DNA from: Pseudomonadota bacterium
Lineage (GTDB): Bacteria > Pseudomonadota > Gammaproteobacteria > Burkholderiales > JABEVD01
Reading direction: 5' to 3'
NCBI GenBank assembly: GCA_021811205.1
Contig: JAJZPK010000129.1
Coordinates: 1 to 7,510 of the forward strand
Length of the DNA stretch: 7,510 nt
A model generated the notes under the pieces. That model saw only the letters and a list, made by a program, of their open reading frames with translations. It was not told where the DNA came from and made no database searches. Positions 1 to 6,190 of the stretch are shown one piece after another. Made by a program: the position numbers and the translations under genes. Each line of letters opens with the position of its first letter. Positions within the stretch are counted from its first letter, which is position 1.

Positions 1-13
1 AAACTGGGCGTAT

Positions 14-90
14 AGCCGCCTTGGGCGGCTGACGGGGTTGCGGGCGCCTTTGAGGCGCTCACCCAATAAGCCTCCGGCTTTGCCGGAGGT
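14..90. repeat. Three tandem GC-rich hairpins
   Basis: Three perfect or near-perfect stem-loops follow each other. The first is AGCCGCC-TTG-GGCGGCT at 14-30. The second is GGGCGCCT-TTG-AGGCGCTC at 42-60, 8 bp with one G-T wobble. The third is CCTCCGGC-TTT-GCCGGAGG at 71-89, extended by a G-T pair at 70/90. All three have 3-base loops of TTG or TTT but different stems. Spacing is 11 and 9-10 bases. The third hairpin touches the point where HD-GYP homology begins. They could be a REP-like palindromic cluster, stacked terminator hairpins (the T-run after the third is weak) or the end of a mobile element. The sequence does not decide between these. The stems themselves are certain. Confidence 0.75.
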
Positions 91-477
91 CATTTAACTG
101 CCGAAGAAACTGTCCAAATGCGCCGTCATGCAGAAATCGGGCATCGCATCCTTTCAGGCTCAACTTCACCTTTGATCCGTATGGCAGCAACCATTGCGTA
201 TACCCATCATGAAAAATGGGATGGAAGCGGCTATCCAAGAGGATTGAAGGAAGAAAACATTCCAATGTACGGTCGGATAGTCGCCATTGCCGACGTGTTT
301 GATGCATTGACCTCGGTCAGGCCGTACAAACGCGCCTGGGAAGTCGAATCCGCTGTCAACCTGCTTCGCGAACAATCCGGCCACCACTTCGACCCTCAGT
401 GCGTCGAGGCGTTTCTTCGCGTGCTGCCCATGGTATCCGAGATTCAGAAGCTGTATCAGGATGGAGATGAGGATTAA
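70..477 (+). pseudogene. HD-GYP c-di-GMP phosphodiesterase, 3' remnant (HD half missing)
   Basis: The reading frame is open from 70, after an in-frame TAA at 67-69. Family-like sequence begins around LTAEETVQMRRHAEIG at about 94. The first ATG in frame is at 118 and would give 119 residues. Visible motifs are the signature HHEKWDGSGYPRGL, then IVAIADVFDALTSVRPYK and SGHHFDP, all typical of the C-terminal half of HD-GYP phosphodiesterases, which hydrolyse c-di-GMP. The N-terminal half with the HD metal-ligand pair, and any receiver domain, is absent. The 66 bases upstream encode nothing HD-GYP-like in any forward frame, so this is a real truncation and not a frameshift. Catalysis is not expected. 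The ATG at 118 has no convincing Shine-Dalgarno sequence. The stop TAA at 475-477 overlaps the stop codon of the convergent kinase remnant. The original gene was probably a response regulator or sensor with an HD-GYP output. Confidence 0.85.
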
Positions 478-1079
478 GCGCGTTGCCGGAACTGTTTGAG
501 GGTGAAGAGCGCATGGTGCAATTCGTTCATGTTGACGGGTTTGCTGAGAAAATCGTCCATGCCGGCTTGCAGGCAAGCTTCCCGGTCCGATTGAAATGCA
601 TTGGCCGTCAGGGCGATGATGTAGGGCTGCATTGCCAAGTCCAGTTTCCGGATTGCGCCGGTCGCCTCAACGCCGTCCATGACGGGCATCTGCATATCCA
701 TGAATATGACGTCATACGAGTCCTCTCGAACCCGATTCAGCGCTTCTTGCCCATCATTGGCCAGATCGGCTGTCTGTCCCATTTTGGACAGCATGGCCTG
801 GAGCACTTTTTGATTGAAGACATCGTCTTCCGCAATCAGAATCCTGAAAGCAGGTAAAGCGCCTTCTTGCTCGTTCGGCGGTTCCGGAGAGGCATCCGGC
901 TTGGACGCCGATTTTTCAAGATGTATCGTGAAATGGAAGGCGGTTCCGACTCCCACTTGGCTCTCGACACTGATGTCACCTCCCATCGCCTGGCAGAGTC
1001 GCTTGCAAATGAGCAGCCCCAAACCGGAGCCGCCGTACTTGCGGGTTGTCGAAGCATCGGCAATCCCCCCATTTTTCAT
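474..1079 (-). pseudogene. Hybrid sensor histidine kinase, 3' remnant (HATPase G2 box plus receiver)
   Basis: From the ATG at 1079 the frame encodes 201 residues; an in-frame stop lies upstream at 1104-1106. Kinase homology starts abruptly at ADASTTRKYGGSGLGL (residues 7-22), the F/G2-box region of a HATPase domain. It continues through GGDISVESQVGVGTAFHF to the end of that domain at about residue 55. A Pro/Glu-rich linker follows. A receiver domain occupies about 79-195, with acidic pocket E84-D85-D86, phospho-acceptor D128 in FMDMQMPVMDG, T158 and K180, so the receiver looks intact. The HisKA dimerisation domain, the N-box and all sensor domains are missing. Residues 1-6 do not match the family, so the breakpoint is near 1062. 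A free receiver could still fold, but no ribosome-binding site is evident before the ATG. It is tail-to-tail with the HD-GYP remnant, and their stop codons overlap at TTAA. Confidence 0.85.
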
Positions 1080-1083
1080 GGGG
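1067..1083. repeat. Small C/G hairpin at the kinase breakpoint
   Basis: CCCCAT-TTTTC-ATGGGG forms a 6-bp perfect stem with a 5-base loop, within a few bases of where kinase homology stops. The ATG of the truncated frame lies inside the right arm. Its position suggests a junction mark or a mobile-element end, but nothing else supports that. Confidence 0.4.
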
Positions 1084-1282
1084 CATGGAAGTAGAGTTAT
1101 CTGTCATAATCGCTTGCTCATCGGCAGGATGTCCCGCAAGGCGCTAATCTCAATAACTTCAGGATTATACATTAATTGCATTATCGTCAGATTTAGCCAG
1201 AAATCAGTGCCTGGTTTTGCAATACCGCTCTTTCAGGCTGGATTGCAATATTTTGTCAGCCCCGGTTTAATCATTCTCTAAT
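1080..1282. other. Intergenic, no gene seen
   Basis: This stretch of about 200 bases is more AT-rich than its flanks, and I find no plausible coding sequence on either strand. It holds an imperfect direct repeat, TGGTTTTGCAATA at 1212-1224 and TGGATTGCAATA at 1239-1250, about 27 bases apart start to start. It also holds an imperfect inverted repeat, roughly CGCTTGC with GCAAGGCG, between about 1110 and 1142. It must contain the upstream part of the promoter of the regulator that follows, and may contain binding sites. The left edge may be mobile-element debris, since it abuts a truncated gene, but no family can be named. Confidence 0.5.
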
Positions 1283-1311
1283 TGGGTATTATAATTCCCA
1301 CTATGGGAATT
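1283..1311 (+). promoter_or_regulatory. Promoter -10 box embedded in overlapping palindromic operators
   Basis: A perfect TATAAT lies at 1290-1295. The best -35 candidate at 17-18 bases spacing (TTTAATC at 1266-1272) is weak. The palindrome AATTCCCACTATGGGAATT at 1293-1311 has perfect 8-bp arms and a 3-bp centre. A second palindrome, TGGGTATTATAATTCCCA at 1283-1300, is symmetric except for one position pair and shares the CCCA half-site. Together they give three alternating half-sites (TGGG, CCCA, TGGG) covering the -10 box and the start codon. A transcript from this -10 box would start at about 1301-1303, at or next to the A of the ATG at 1303, so it would be leaderless or nearly so. A repressor bound here would block polymerase directly. 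The obvious candidate is the winged-helix protein encoded immediately downstream (inference). Confidence 0.65.
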
Positions 1312-1917
1312 GTTGAAAAAAGCATCGGGGAAGCGCTCTTTACCCGGACGCAGCGGCAGGTGCTGAGCCTCCTGTTCTGCAATCCTGAAAGGAGCCTTTA
1401 TACCAACGAAATCATGCGACTGGCGGGTGTCGGGACGGGTGCTGCGCAGCGCGAGCTCGAAAAGCTTGCCGGCGCGAACCTGGTTTCGGTGAAGCAGGTC
1501 GGCAACCAGAAGCACTACCAGGCGAACCGGGATTCACCGGTCTTCGAGGAGATCAGGGGCCTCGCCCTCAAGACCTTCGGCATGGATGCGCTCAAGGATG
1601 CGCTGCTCCCTTTTTCCGGGAAAATATCGTCGGCCTTCGTCTACGGCCCTGCGGCGACAGGAGAAGAGAGCAGGGGCATCGAATTCATTGTCGTCTCGAA
1701 AGACCTTTCCTATTCCGACCTGGCACCTCACATCGCCCTGATAGAGAACCGGCTCGGGCGCAAGGCGAGATTGACGCTCTACAAGCCTGAATACCTCTCG
1801 AAAAGGCTCGCCGCAGACAAGGGCTTCCTGGAAAGGGTATCCAGGCCCAAGATTTATCTGGTCGGTGGCGCAGGCGACATCCCCAAACCATGGCTTCCAG
1901 GAAACGCGGACGCCTGA
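1303..1917 (+). CDS. Winged-helix transcriptional regulator with degenerate nucleotidyltransferase domain
   Basis: The protein has 204 residues from the ATG at 1303. A TTG at 1282 would add seven residues but lies upstream of the -10 box and inside the operator, so it is rejected. Residues about 10-75 form an ArsR/MarR-like winged helix (TRTQRQVLSLLF, then YTNEIMRLAGVGTGAAQRELEKL as recognition region, then a wing at about 62-72). Residues about 105-188 resemble the MNT-type nucleotidyltransferase fold found fused to such helices (SSAFVYGPAATG, then IEFIVVSKDLSYSDL, LTLYKPEYL, FLERVSRPKIYLVG). The usual GS...DxD catalytic motif is eroded: G115-P116 replaces GS, the loop is shorter, and G-I-E (125-127) stands where D-x-D belongs. 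Nucleotidyl transfer is therefore doubtful; the domain may sense a ligand or serve dimerisation. It probably represses its own promoter. The kinase gene begins 90 bp downstream on the same strand, so co-transcription is likely. Its target and signal are unknown. Confidence 0.85.
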   Translation: MGIVEKSIGEALFTRTQRQVLSLLFCNPERSLYTNEIMRLAGVGTGAAQRELEKLAGANLVSVKQVGNQKHYQANRDSPVFEEIRGLALKTFGMDALKDALLPFSGKISSAFVYGPAATGEESRGIEFIVVSKDLSYSDLAPHIALIENRLGRKARLTLYKPEYLSKRLAADKGFLERVSRPKIYLVGGAGDIPKPWLPGNADA

Positions 1918-1930
1918 TCGAGTACGAAGG

Positions 1931-2011
1931 ATGAAAAGAAGCAAATCGGCCGATAAACCGCTTTGCCGATTGAGCGAAGCGGTGAGAAGGGGTATGTTGC
2001 AAAGAATATGA
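1931..2011 (+). other. Possible leader minicistron coupled to the kinase start
   Basis: A 26-codon frame runs from the ATG at 1931 to the TGA at 2009-2011, which overlaps the kinase ATG at 2008 as ATGA. The ATG at 1931 has AAGG directly against it, which is too close to be a good ribosome site. Inside the same frame, the ATG at 1994 is preceded by AGAAGGGG (1985-1992) and would encode only MLQRI before the same TGA. The kinase ATG itself has no well-placed Shine-Dalgarno sequence, so ribosomes ending here could restart on it. The peptide resembles nothing I know and is probably not functional itself. This arrangement is seen in the sequence; coupling is inferred. Confidence 0.25.
1945..1983. 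promoter_or_regulatory. Palindrome and stem-loop between regulator and kinase
   Basis: ATCGGCCGAT at 1945-1954 is a perfect 10-bp palindrome. A stem-loop follows at once: positions 1957-1965 pair with 1975-1983 (nine pairs, one G-T), around a 9-base loop. There is no T-run, so it is not an intrinsic terminator. GCCGAT occurs twice (1949-1954 and 1965-1970), so alternative pairings are possible. It could be an RNA element acting on kinase translation or mRNA decay, or a protein-binding site. Confidence 0.4.
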
Positions 2012-5000
2012 AAGCCTACTTTCTGATTTGCGCGGTTTACGTGCTGAGTGGAAAGGCCGCGTTGATGCTGGCCTTGCCTCCAGGCTACGCATCGGCCGTC
2101 TTTCCTCCGGCCGGCATCGCGGTTGCCGCCGCATATATCATGGGAAGGAGGGTGTTGCCCTGGGTTCTCCTCGGTTCCCTCATCCTGAATGTCTGGGTCG
2201 GCTATTCGACCACGAAATCGTTCGGTGCAACAGGCGCTTCTGCCGCGCTCATCATCGCAATCGCATCGACCCTGCAGGCTGCGTTCGGCGGATGGATATT
2301 GAGGCGCAGGATAGGCTATCCGGCTGCATTCGACAAAGGGGTCGAAATATTCCGCTTCCTGACCTGGAGTCCGGTCATCTGCCTGCTGAGCGCCTCCCTT
2401 TCAGTGGGCAGCCTCATTCGGCTCGGCGTGATCGACAAAAGCGAATCGGTTGCCAGCTGGATCTCCTGGTGGACAGGCGATACGCTGGGCGTCCTTGTCA
2501 TGCTGCCGGTCGTGATGGCATTGGCCGGAGAGCCGCGCGCATTGTGGAAAAGCAGGATCAAGACGGTCGCGCTTCCCATGATGGTCGTGCTTTCGATCAT
2601 CGTCGCGCTGTTCCTGAGAGTCAATCAATGGGAACAGTACGAAGCGCTGACGGACTACAGGCACATTACTCAGCAGTCCCTGGACCAGATCAAGATGGGG
2701 TTCGTGGAGCAGGAGGCATTGCTCGCACAGCTTCAGGGCTTTTTCGAGCATGACAGGGAAGGGAAAGTCGAACGAGACGAATTCCATCGATATTGCAGAT
2801 CATCGCTGCAGGTGTTTCCGATGATACAGGCCATGGAATGGGTGCCCAGGGTTGCATCCAGCGACAGGGAAAGCTTCGAAAAAGTCGAGAGCAAGGACAG
2901 GCCGGGATTCCAGATCACGGAACGCAACCATGCCGGAAAGTTGCAGCGGGCAGAAGAACGGGACTGGTACTATCCCGTGACCTATATCGAGCCGCTGGCC
3001 GGGAATATGCAGGCGCTCGGTTTCGACCTCGCTTCGAATCCGGAAAGGCGGCATGCGATCGATGAGACGGTCAGGAGCGGAAAAATCGTTTCTACGGAGC
3101 CGATACAGCTGGTTCAGGGAGGCAAGGGTCTGCTCATCATCCAGTCGGTCAAGATAAGGGGGAAGGTCGAGGGGGTCGTTCTCATCGTGCTCAAAGTGCA
3201 GGATTTCGTCAACAAGCTCCTGCCGACTTCGAGCCGGAGCCTGGCTGTCAGACTGGTCGATGCTGACACGCAAGATGTCCTGTACGACGGCTTTTCTGAC
3301 GGATTTTCAGGCGCGTTTCTGGTGCACACTTTCGAATTCGCCACGCGCCGCTACAGCCTGATGACCATGCCTACGCCCGAATACTACAAACAGCATCGCG
3401 GGTGGCAAAGCTGGGGGGTGCTTGCCATTGGAACGTTCGGCACAGGCCTGCTCGGATCCTTGTTCCTGCTGGGTACGGGCTATACCGCGCGCGTCGAGGG
3501 GCAGGTGAGGGAAAGGACCAAGGCGCTGCAGGAAAGCGAAGAACGCTTCCGCCACACCTTCGAGCATTCACCGATCGGCATCGGGGTTGCCAGTCTCGAG
3601 GGGCAATTCCTCAGGGGAAACCAGGCCTTTTGCAACATATTCGGCTGCACCGGGGAAGAGCTGCTGCGCAACATGAACGTGGAGGATATCGCCCTGCCGG
3701 GAAGAAGTGCGAACGATGCAGACAACATGCAGCGGCTGGTGGCCGGCGGGAGAAGCCATTACCGCATGGAGAAGCGGCATTTCCGCAAGGACGGCAAGAT
3801 CATATGGATACAGGTGACCGTCAGTCTGGAGCGGGATATCTCCGGCATTCCCGAAGAATTCATCGTCCAGATCGAGGACATCACGGAGCGCAAACGGATC
3901 GAGGATGCCCTGAAAGCGTCTTCCAGCGAGATCGAGGATCTTTACGATCATGCCCCATGCGGCTATCACTCGGTCGATGAAAACGGAATGATCGTCAGGG
4001 TCAACCAAACGGAGCTGGACTGGTTTGGCCGCAAGCGCGAAGAAATGATCGGAAAGCGCATCTCGGATTTCTTCACGCCGGCCAGCCAGGAGGTCATGCG
4101 TAAGAGCTTCGAACGTTTCAAGAAGGAAGGCAGCGTGCAGGGCCTGGAATTCGAAATCGTCCGCAAGGACGGGACGATATTTCCCGTGCTGCTCAATGGA
4201 ACGGCGATCTACGATGAAAGCGGAAAATTCATCATGAGCCGATCCGTGCTGATCGACATCACCACCCAGAAGAAGATGGATCAGATGATCCATGACAAGA
4301 TGCTCGAGCTTCAGAGCATACTCGACGGGGCGAGCGTGGCGATCACTTTCGTCAGAAGCAGGCGCCAGGTCTGGGCCAACAAGCGCATGGGCGAGTTGTT
4401 CGGCTACTCTTCGGACGAGATGGACAACCAGTCTACGCGCATGTTCTACAGCTCGCAAAAAGAATACGACGCATTCGGAGTCAGGGCTTACCCCGCTTTG
4501 ATGAGAGGGGAGACCTATCAGGCAGAAGCGGAAATGCGCCATCACGACGGTCATGCCATCTGGATCAATATTTCAGGCAAGGCTATTTCACCGGACGACA
4601 TGTCGCTCGGCAGCATCTGGGTGCTGGAAGACATCACGGACCGGAAACATTACGAGGAAGCCATCCGCGAAAGCGCTGAGCACATGCAGACCATCTTCGA
4701 CAACGTGGTGGACGGCATCATCACCATCGACGAAGAAGGCATCATTGCCACCTTCAACAGGGCGGCGGAACACATATTCGGCTACAGCGAGGGGGAGGTC
4801 GTCGGAAAGAACGTCAGCCTGCTGATGCCTCGGCCTGATCGGGACAGGCACGATGGCTACATCCGCAATTATGTGATCACGAAAATACCGAACCTGCTCG
4901 GAACGAGGCGGGAACTGACCGGGCTGCGCAGCGACGGCTCGGAATTCCCCATGGACGTCGCGCTTTCTGAAATCTCGCGCAAGGGGCGGCGCATGTTCGT

Positions 5001-5742
5001 CGGCATCGTGCGCGATATCTCCGAACGCAAGCGCATGGAGAAGATGAAGAACGAATTCGTCTCCACTGTCAGCCACGAGCTGCGCACGCCGCTGACCTCG
5101 ATCACGGGTGCGCTTGGGCTCATGGCAGGCGGAGCGCTCGGCAGCCTGCCGGAGCAGATCGGCGGTCTTGTCGACATCGCCTACAAGAACAGCCAGCAGC
5201 TCGGATACCTCATCAACGACCTGCTCGACATGGAAAAAATGGCGGCCGGCAAGCTCGATTTCGACATGCAGGTCCAGGCAGTGATGCCGCTCGTCGAACA
5301 GGCGCTCGAAGTGAACCGCGGTTATGGCGATCAGTACAATGTGCGCTATGTGCTGAAGCAGCGAGTCGACGACGCACGCGTCAGGGTGGACGGGAAGCGC
5401 TTCGTTCAGATACTGTCCAATTTCATGTCCAATGCTGCAAAGTTCTCTCCCGCGGAGGGCGAAGTGGAAATAGCAGTGAAGCCGAAGGAAGGGCTCGTGC
5501 GCGTGGAAGTGCTTGACCATGGGGGAGGCATTCCGGAGGAATTCAAGGACAGGATTTTCCAGAAATTTTCTCAGGCGGATTCCTCTGACACGCGAAAGAA
5601 AGGCGGAACAGGGCTGGGGCTTGCCATCAGCAGGGAGCTGGCCGAGCGCATGGAATGCAGCGTGGGCTTCGAATCGGAAACAGGGAAGGGTGCTATTTTC
5701 TTTATCGATCTGCCTTTGTATCACGAGGTACAATTGAATTAG
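2008..5742 (+). CDS. MASE1-CHASE-PAS(x4) membrane sensor histidine kinase
   Basis: The protein has 1244 residues from the ATG at 2008; an in-frame TTG at 1963 would add 15 polar residues and lacks a ribosome site. Order: MASE1 membrane domain (about 1-205, several hydrophobic helices, with PPGYASAVFPPAGIAVA); periplasmic CHASE sensor (about 210-410, with AMEWVPRV, RDWYYPVTYIEP and LGFDLASNPERR); a transmembrane helix at about 467-490; PAS domains at about 509-630, 641-755, 767-880 and 891-1010; HisKA with phospho-acceptor His1023 (VSHELRTPLTS); HATPase with N-box Asn1142 (NFMSNAAKFSP), D1170 in DHGGGIPEE and G2 box GGTGLGL from 1199. All catalytic motifs are present, so it should autophosphorylate. 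The fourth PAS carries a FixL-type heme signature: His948 in RHDGYI, Arg968 in GTRRE. The protein ends right after the ATPase, with no attached receiver or Hpt, so its phosphate must go to separate proteins, most likely those encoded downstream. The CHASE ligand cannot be read from sequence. Confidence 0.93.
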   Translation: MKAYFLICAVYVLSGKAALMLALPPGYASAVFPPAGIAVAAAYIMGRRVLPWVLLGSLILNVWVGYSTTKSFGATGASAALIIAIASTLQAAFGGWILRRRIGYPAAFDKGVEIFRFLTWSPVICLLSASLSVGSLIRLGVIDKSESVASWISWWTGDTLGVLVMLPVVMALAGEPRALWKSRIKTVALPMMVVLSIIVALFLRVNQWEQYEALTDYRHITQQSLDQIKMGFVEQEALLAQLQGFFEHDREGKVERDEFHRYCRSSLQVFPMIQAMEWVPRVASSDRESFEKVESKDRPGFQITERNHAGKLQRAEERDWYYPVTYIEPLAGNMQALGFDLASNPERRHAIDETVRSGKIVSTEPIQLVQGGKGLLIIQSVKIRGKVEGVVLIVLKVQDFVNKLLPTSSRSLAVRLVDADTQDVLYDGFSDGFSGAFLVHTFEFATRRYSLMTMPTPEYYKQHRGWQSWGVLAIGTFGTGLLGSLFLLGTGYTARVEGQVRERTKALQESEERFRHTFEHSPIGIGVASLEGQFLRGNQAFCNIFGCTGEELLRNMNVEDIALPGRSANDADNMQRLVAGGRSHYRMEKRHFRKDGKIIWIQVTVSLERDISGIPEEFIVQIEDITERKRIEDALKASSSEIEDLYDHAPCGYHSVDENGMIVRVNQTELDWFGRKREEMIGKRISDFFTPASQEVMRKSFERFKKEGSVQGLEFEIVRKDGTIFPVLLNGTAIYDESGKFIMSRSVLIDITTQKKMDQMIHDKMLELQSILDGASVAITFVRSRRQVWANKRMGELFGYSSDEMDNQSTRMFYSSQKEYDAFGVRAYPALMRGETYQAEAEMRHHDGHAIWINISGKAISPDDMSLGSIWVLEDITDRKHYEEAIRESAEHMQTIFDNVVDGIITIDEEGIIATFNRAAEHIFGYSEGEVVGKNVSLLMPRPDRDRHDGYIRNYVITKIPNLLGTRRELTGLRSDGSEFPMDVALSEISRKGRRMFVGIVRDISERKRMEKMKNEFVSTVSHELRTPLTSITGALGLMAGGALGSLPEQIGGLVDIAYKNSQQLGYLINDLLDMEKMAAGKLDFDMQVQAVMPLVEQALEVNRGYGDQYNVRYVLKQRVDDARVRVDGKRFVQILSNFMSNAAKFSPAEGEVEIAVKPKEGLVRVEVLDHGGGIPEEFKDRIFQKFSQADSSDTRKKGGTGLGLAISRELAERMECSVGFESETGKGAIFFIDLPLYHEVQLN

Positions 5743-5792
5743 ATTTGTTTTTTTCGAATTTGCGCAATTAACTGGCAAAATCGGGGGGCAGT
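5743..5792 (+). promoter_or_regulatory. Short AT-rich gap and ribosome site before the first receiver gene
   Basis: This 50-base gap contains a T-run (5748-5754) with no stem before it, so it is not a convincing terminator. GGGGGG at 5783-5788, four bases ahead of the GTG at 5793, is the ribosome-binding site that decides that start. No good promoter is visible: candidate -35/-10 pairs are weak or wrongly spaced. Readthrough from the kinase gene is the simplest reading. Confidence 0.45.
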
Positions 5793-6176
5793 GTGAGCAA
5801 CGACAAGCGGCAAAAACCTTCGGTGCTGTTGGTGGATGACGACAGTTTCATGCGGGAAACGCTCAAGCTCATCCTGCAGAGCGAGGGGTATCCGATCGCA
5901 GGGGAAGCCTCAAACGGCCAGGATGCCGTCGAATTCTGCAAGCATTCAAGACCGGGGCTCGTGCTTCTGGACATCAACATGCCTAGAATGGATGGATTGG
6001 AAGCGCTCGAGGAAATTCACAAGGCCAGCCCGGAAACGATCGTACTGATGATCAGTGCCGAAGCGACCATGGACAGGTTCAAGGAAGCCATCAGGAGAGG
6101 CGCCGCCGGTTTCATCGTCAAGCCGCTCACCCCGGCGAGCGTGCTGGACCGATTGGACCGCTGCTTGAGAAAATAA
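5793..6176 (+). CDS. Single-domain response regulator (CheY-like receiver)
   Basis: The protein has 127 residues with a GTG start supported by GGGGGG four bases upstream. It is one receiver domain with no output domain. Acidic pocket residues are D15-D16-D17 in VLLVDDDSF, the phospho-acceptor is D60 in LVLLDINMPRMDG, the switch residue is S88 in VLMISAEA, and the conserved lysine is K110 in GFIVKPLTP. Everything needed for phosphorylation is present. The motif DSFMRETLKLILQSEGYPIAGEASNG is typical of chemotaxis- or phosphorelay-type receivers. It lies 50 bp after a kinase that has no receiver of its own, so it is a likely direct partner. It could relay phosphate to the Hpt protein encoded downstream, act as a phosphate sink, or bind a target protein. 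The next gene starts 14 bp after its TAA. Confidence 0.92.
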   Translation: MSNDKRQKPSVLLVDDDSFMRETLKLILQSEGYPIAGEASNGQDAVEFCKHSRPGLVLLDINMPRMDGLEALEEIHKASPETIVLMISAEATMDRFKEAIRRGAAGFIVKPLTPASVLDRLDRCLRK

Positions 6177-6190
6177 TAAAGAGGAATGAA

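Noticed and set aside
1..117. CRISPR array or integron attC site in the hairpin region
   Set aside because: The three stems differ in sequence, so there is no direct repeat-spacer pattern, and I could not find the paired conserved core sites of an attC.
1106..1281. Plus-strand open frame through the intergenic stretch (part of a frame from 814)
   Set aside because: It is antisense to the kinase remnant in its first half, and its tail shows no family resemblance or ribosome site.
1282..1302. TTG at 1282 as start of the regulator, adding seven residues
   Set aside because: It lies upstream of the TATAAT box and inside the palindromes, has no ribosome site, and the added residues are not part of the winged helix. 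The ATG at 1303 is preferred.
1963..2007. TTG at 1963 as start of the sensor kinase
   Set aside because: No Shine-Dalgarno sequence is present, the codon sits in a stem-loop, and the extra 15 residues are polar, ahead of the first membrane helix. The ATG at 2008 fits better.
3568..4554. Long minus-strand open frame of 328 codons opposite the kinase PAS region
   Set aside because: The opposite strand encodes clear PAS domains throughout. The minus-strand product has no recognisable motif and is a shadow of GC-rich coding sequence.
5743..5760. Terminator after the kinase gene
   Set aside because: A T-run is present but no GC stem precedes it.
5745..5773. Promoter before the first receiver gene (TTGTTT, 17 bases, TTAACT)
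   Set aside because: Only weak matches to both hexamers. The T-rich gap makes chance matches likely.
4588..5778. Minus-strand open frame of 396 codons opposite the kinase catalytic core
   Set aside because: The plus strand carries the HisKA and HATPase motifs. The antisense product is rich in His and Arg, as shadow frames are, and shows no domain.
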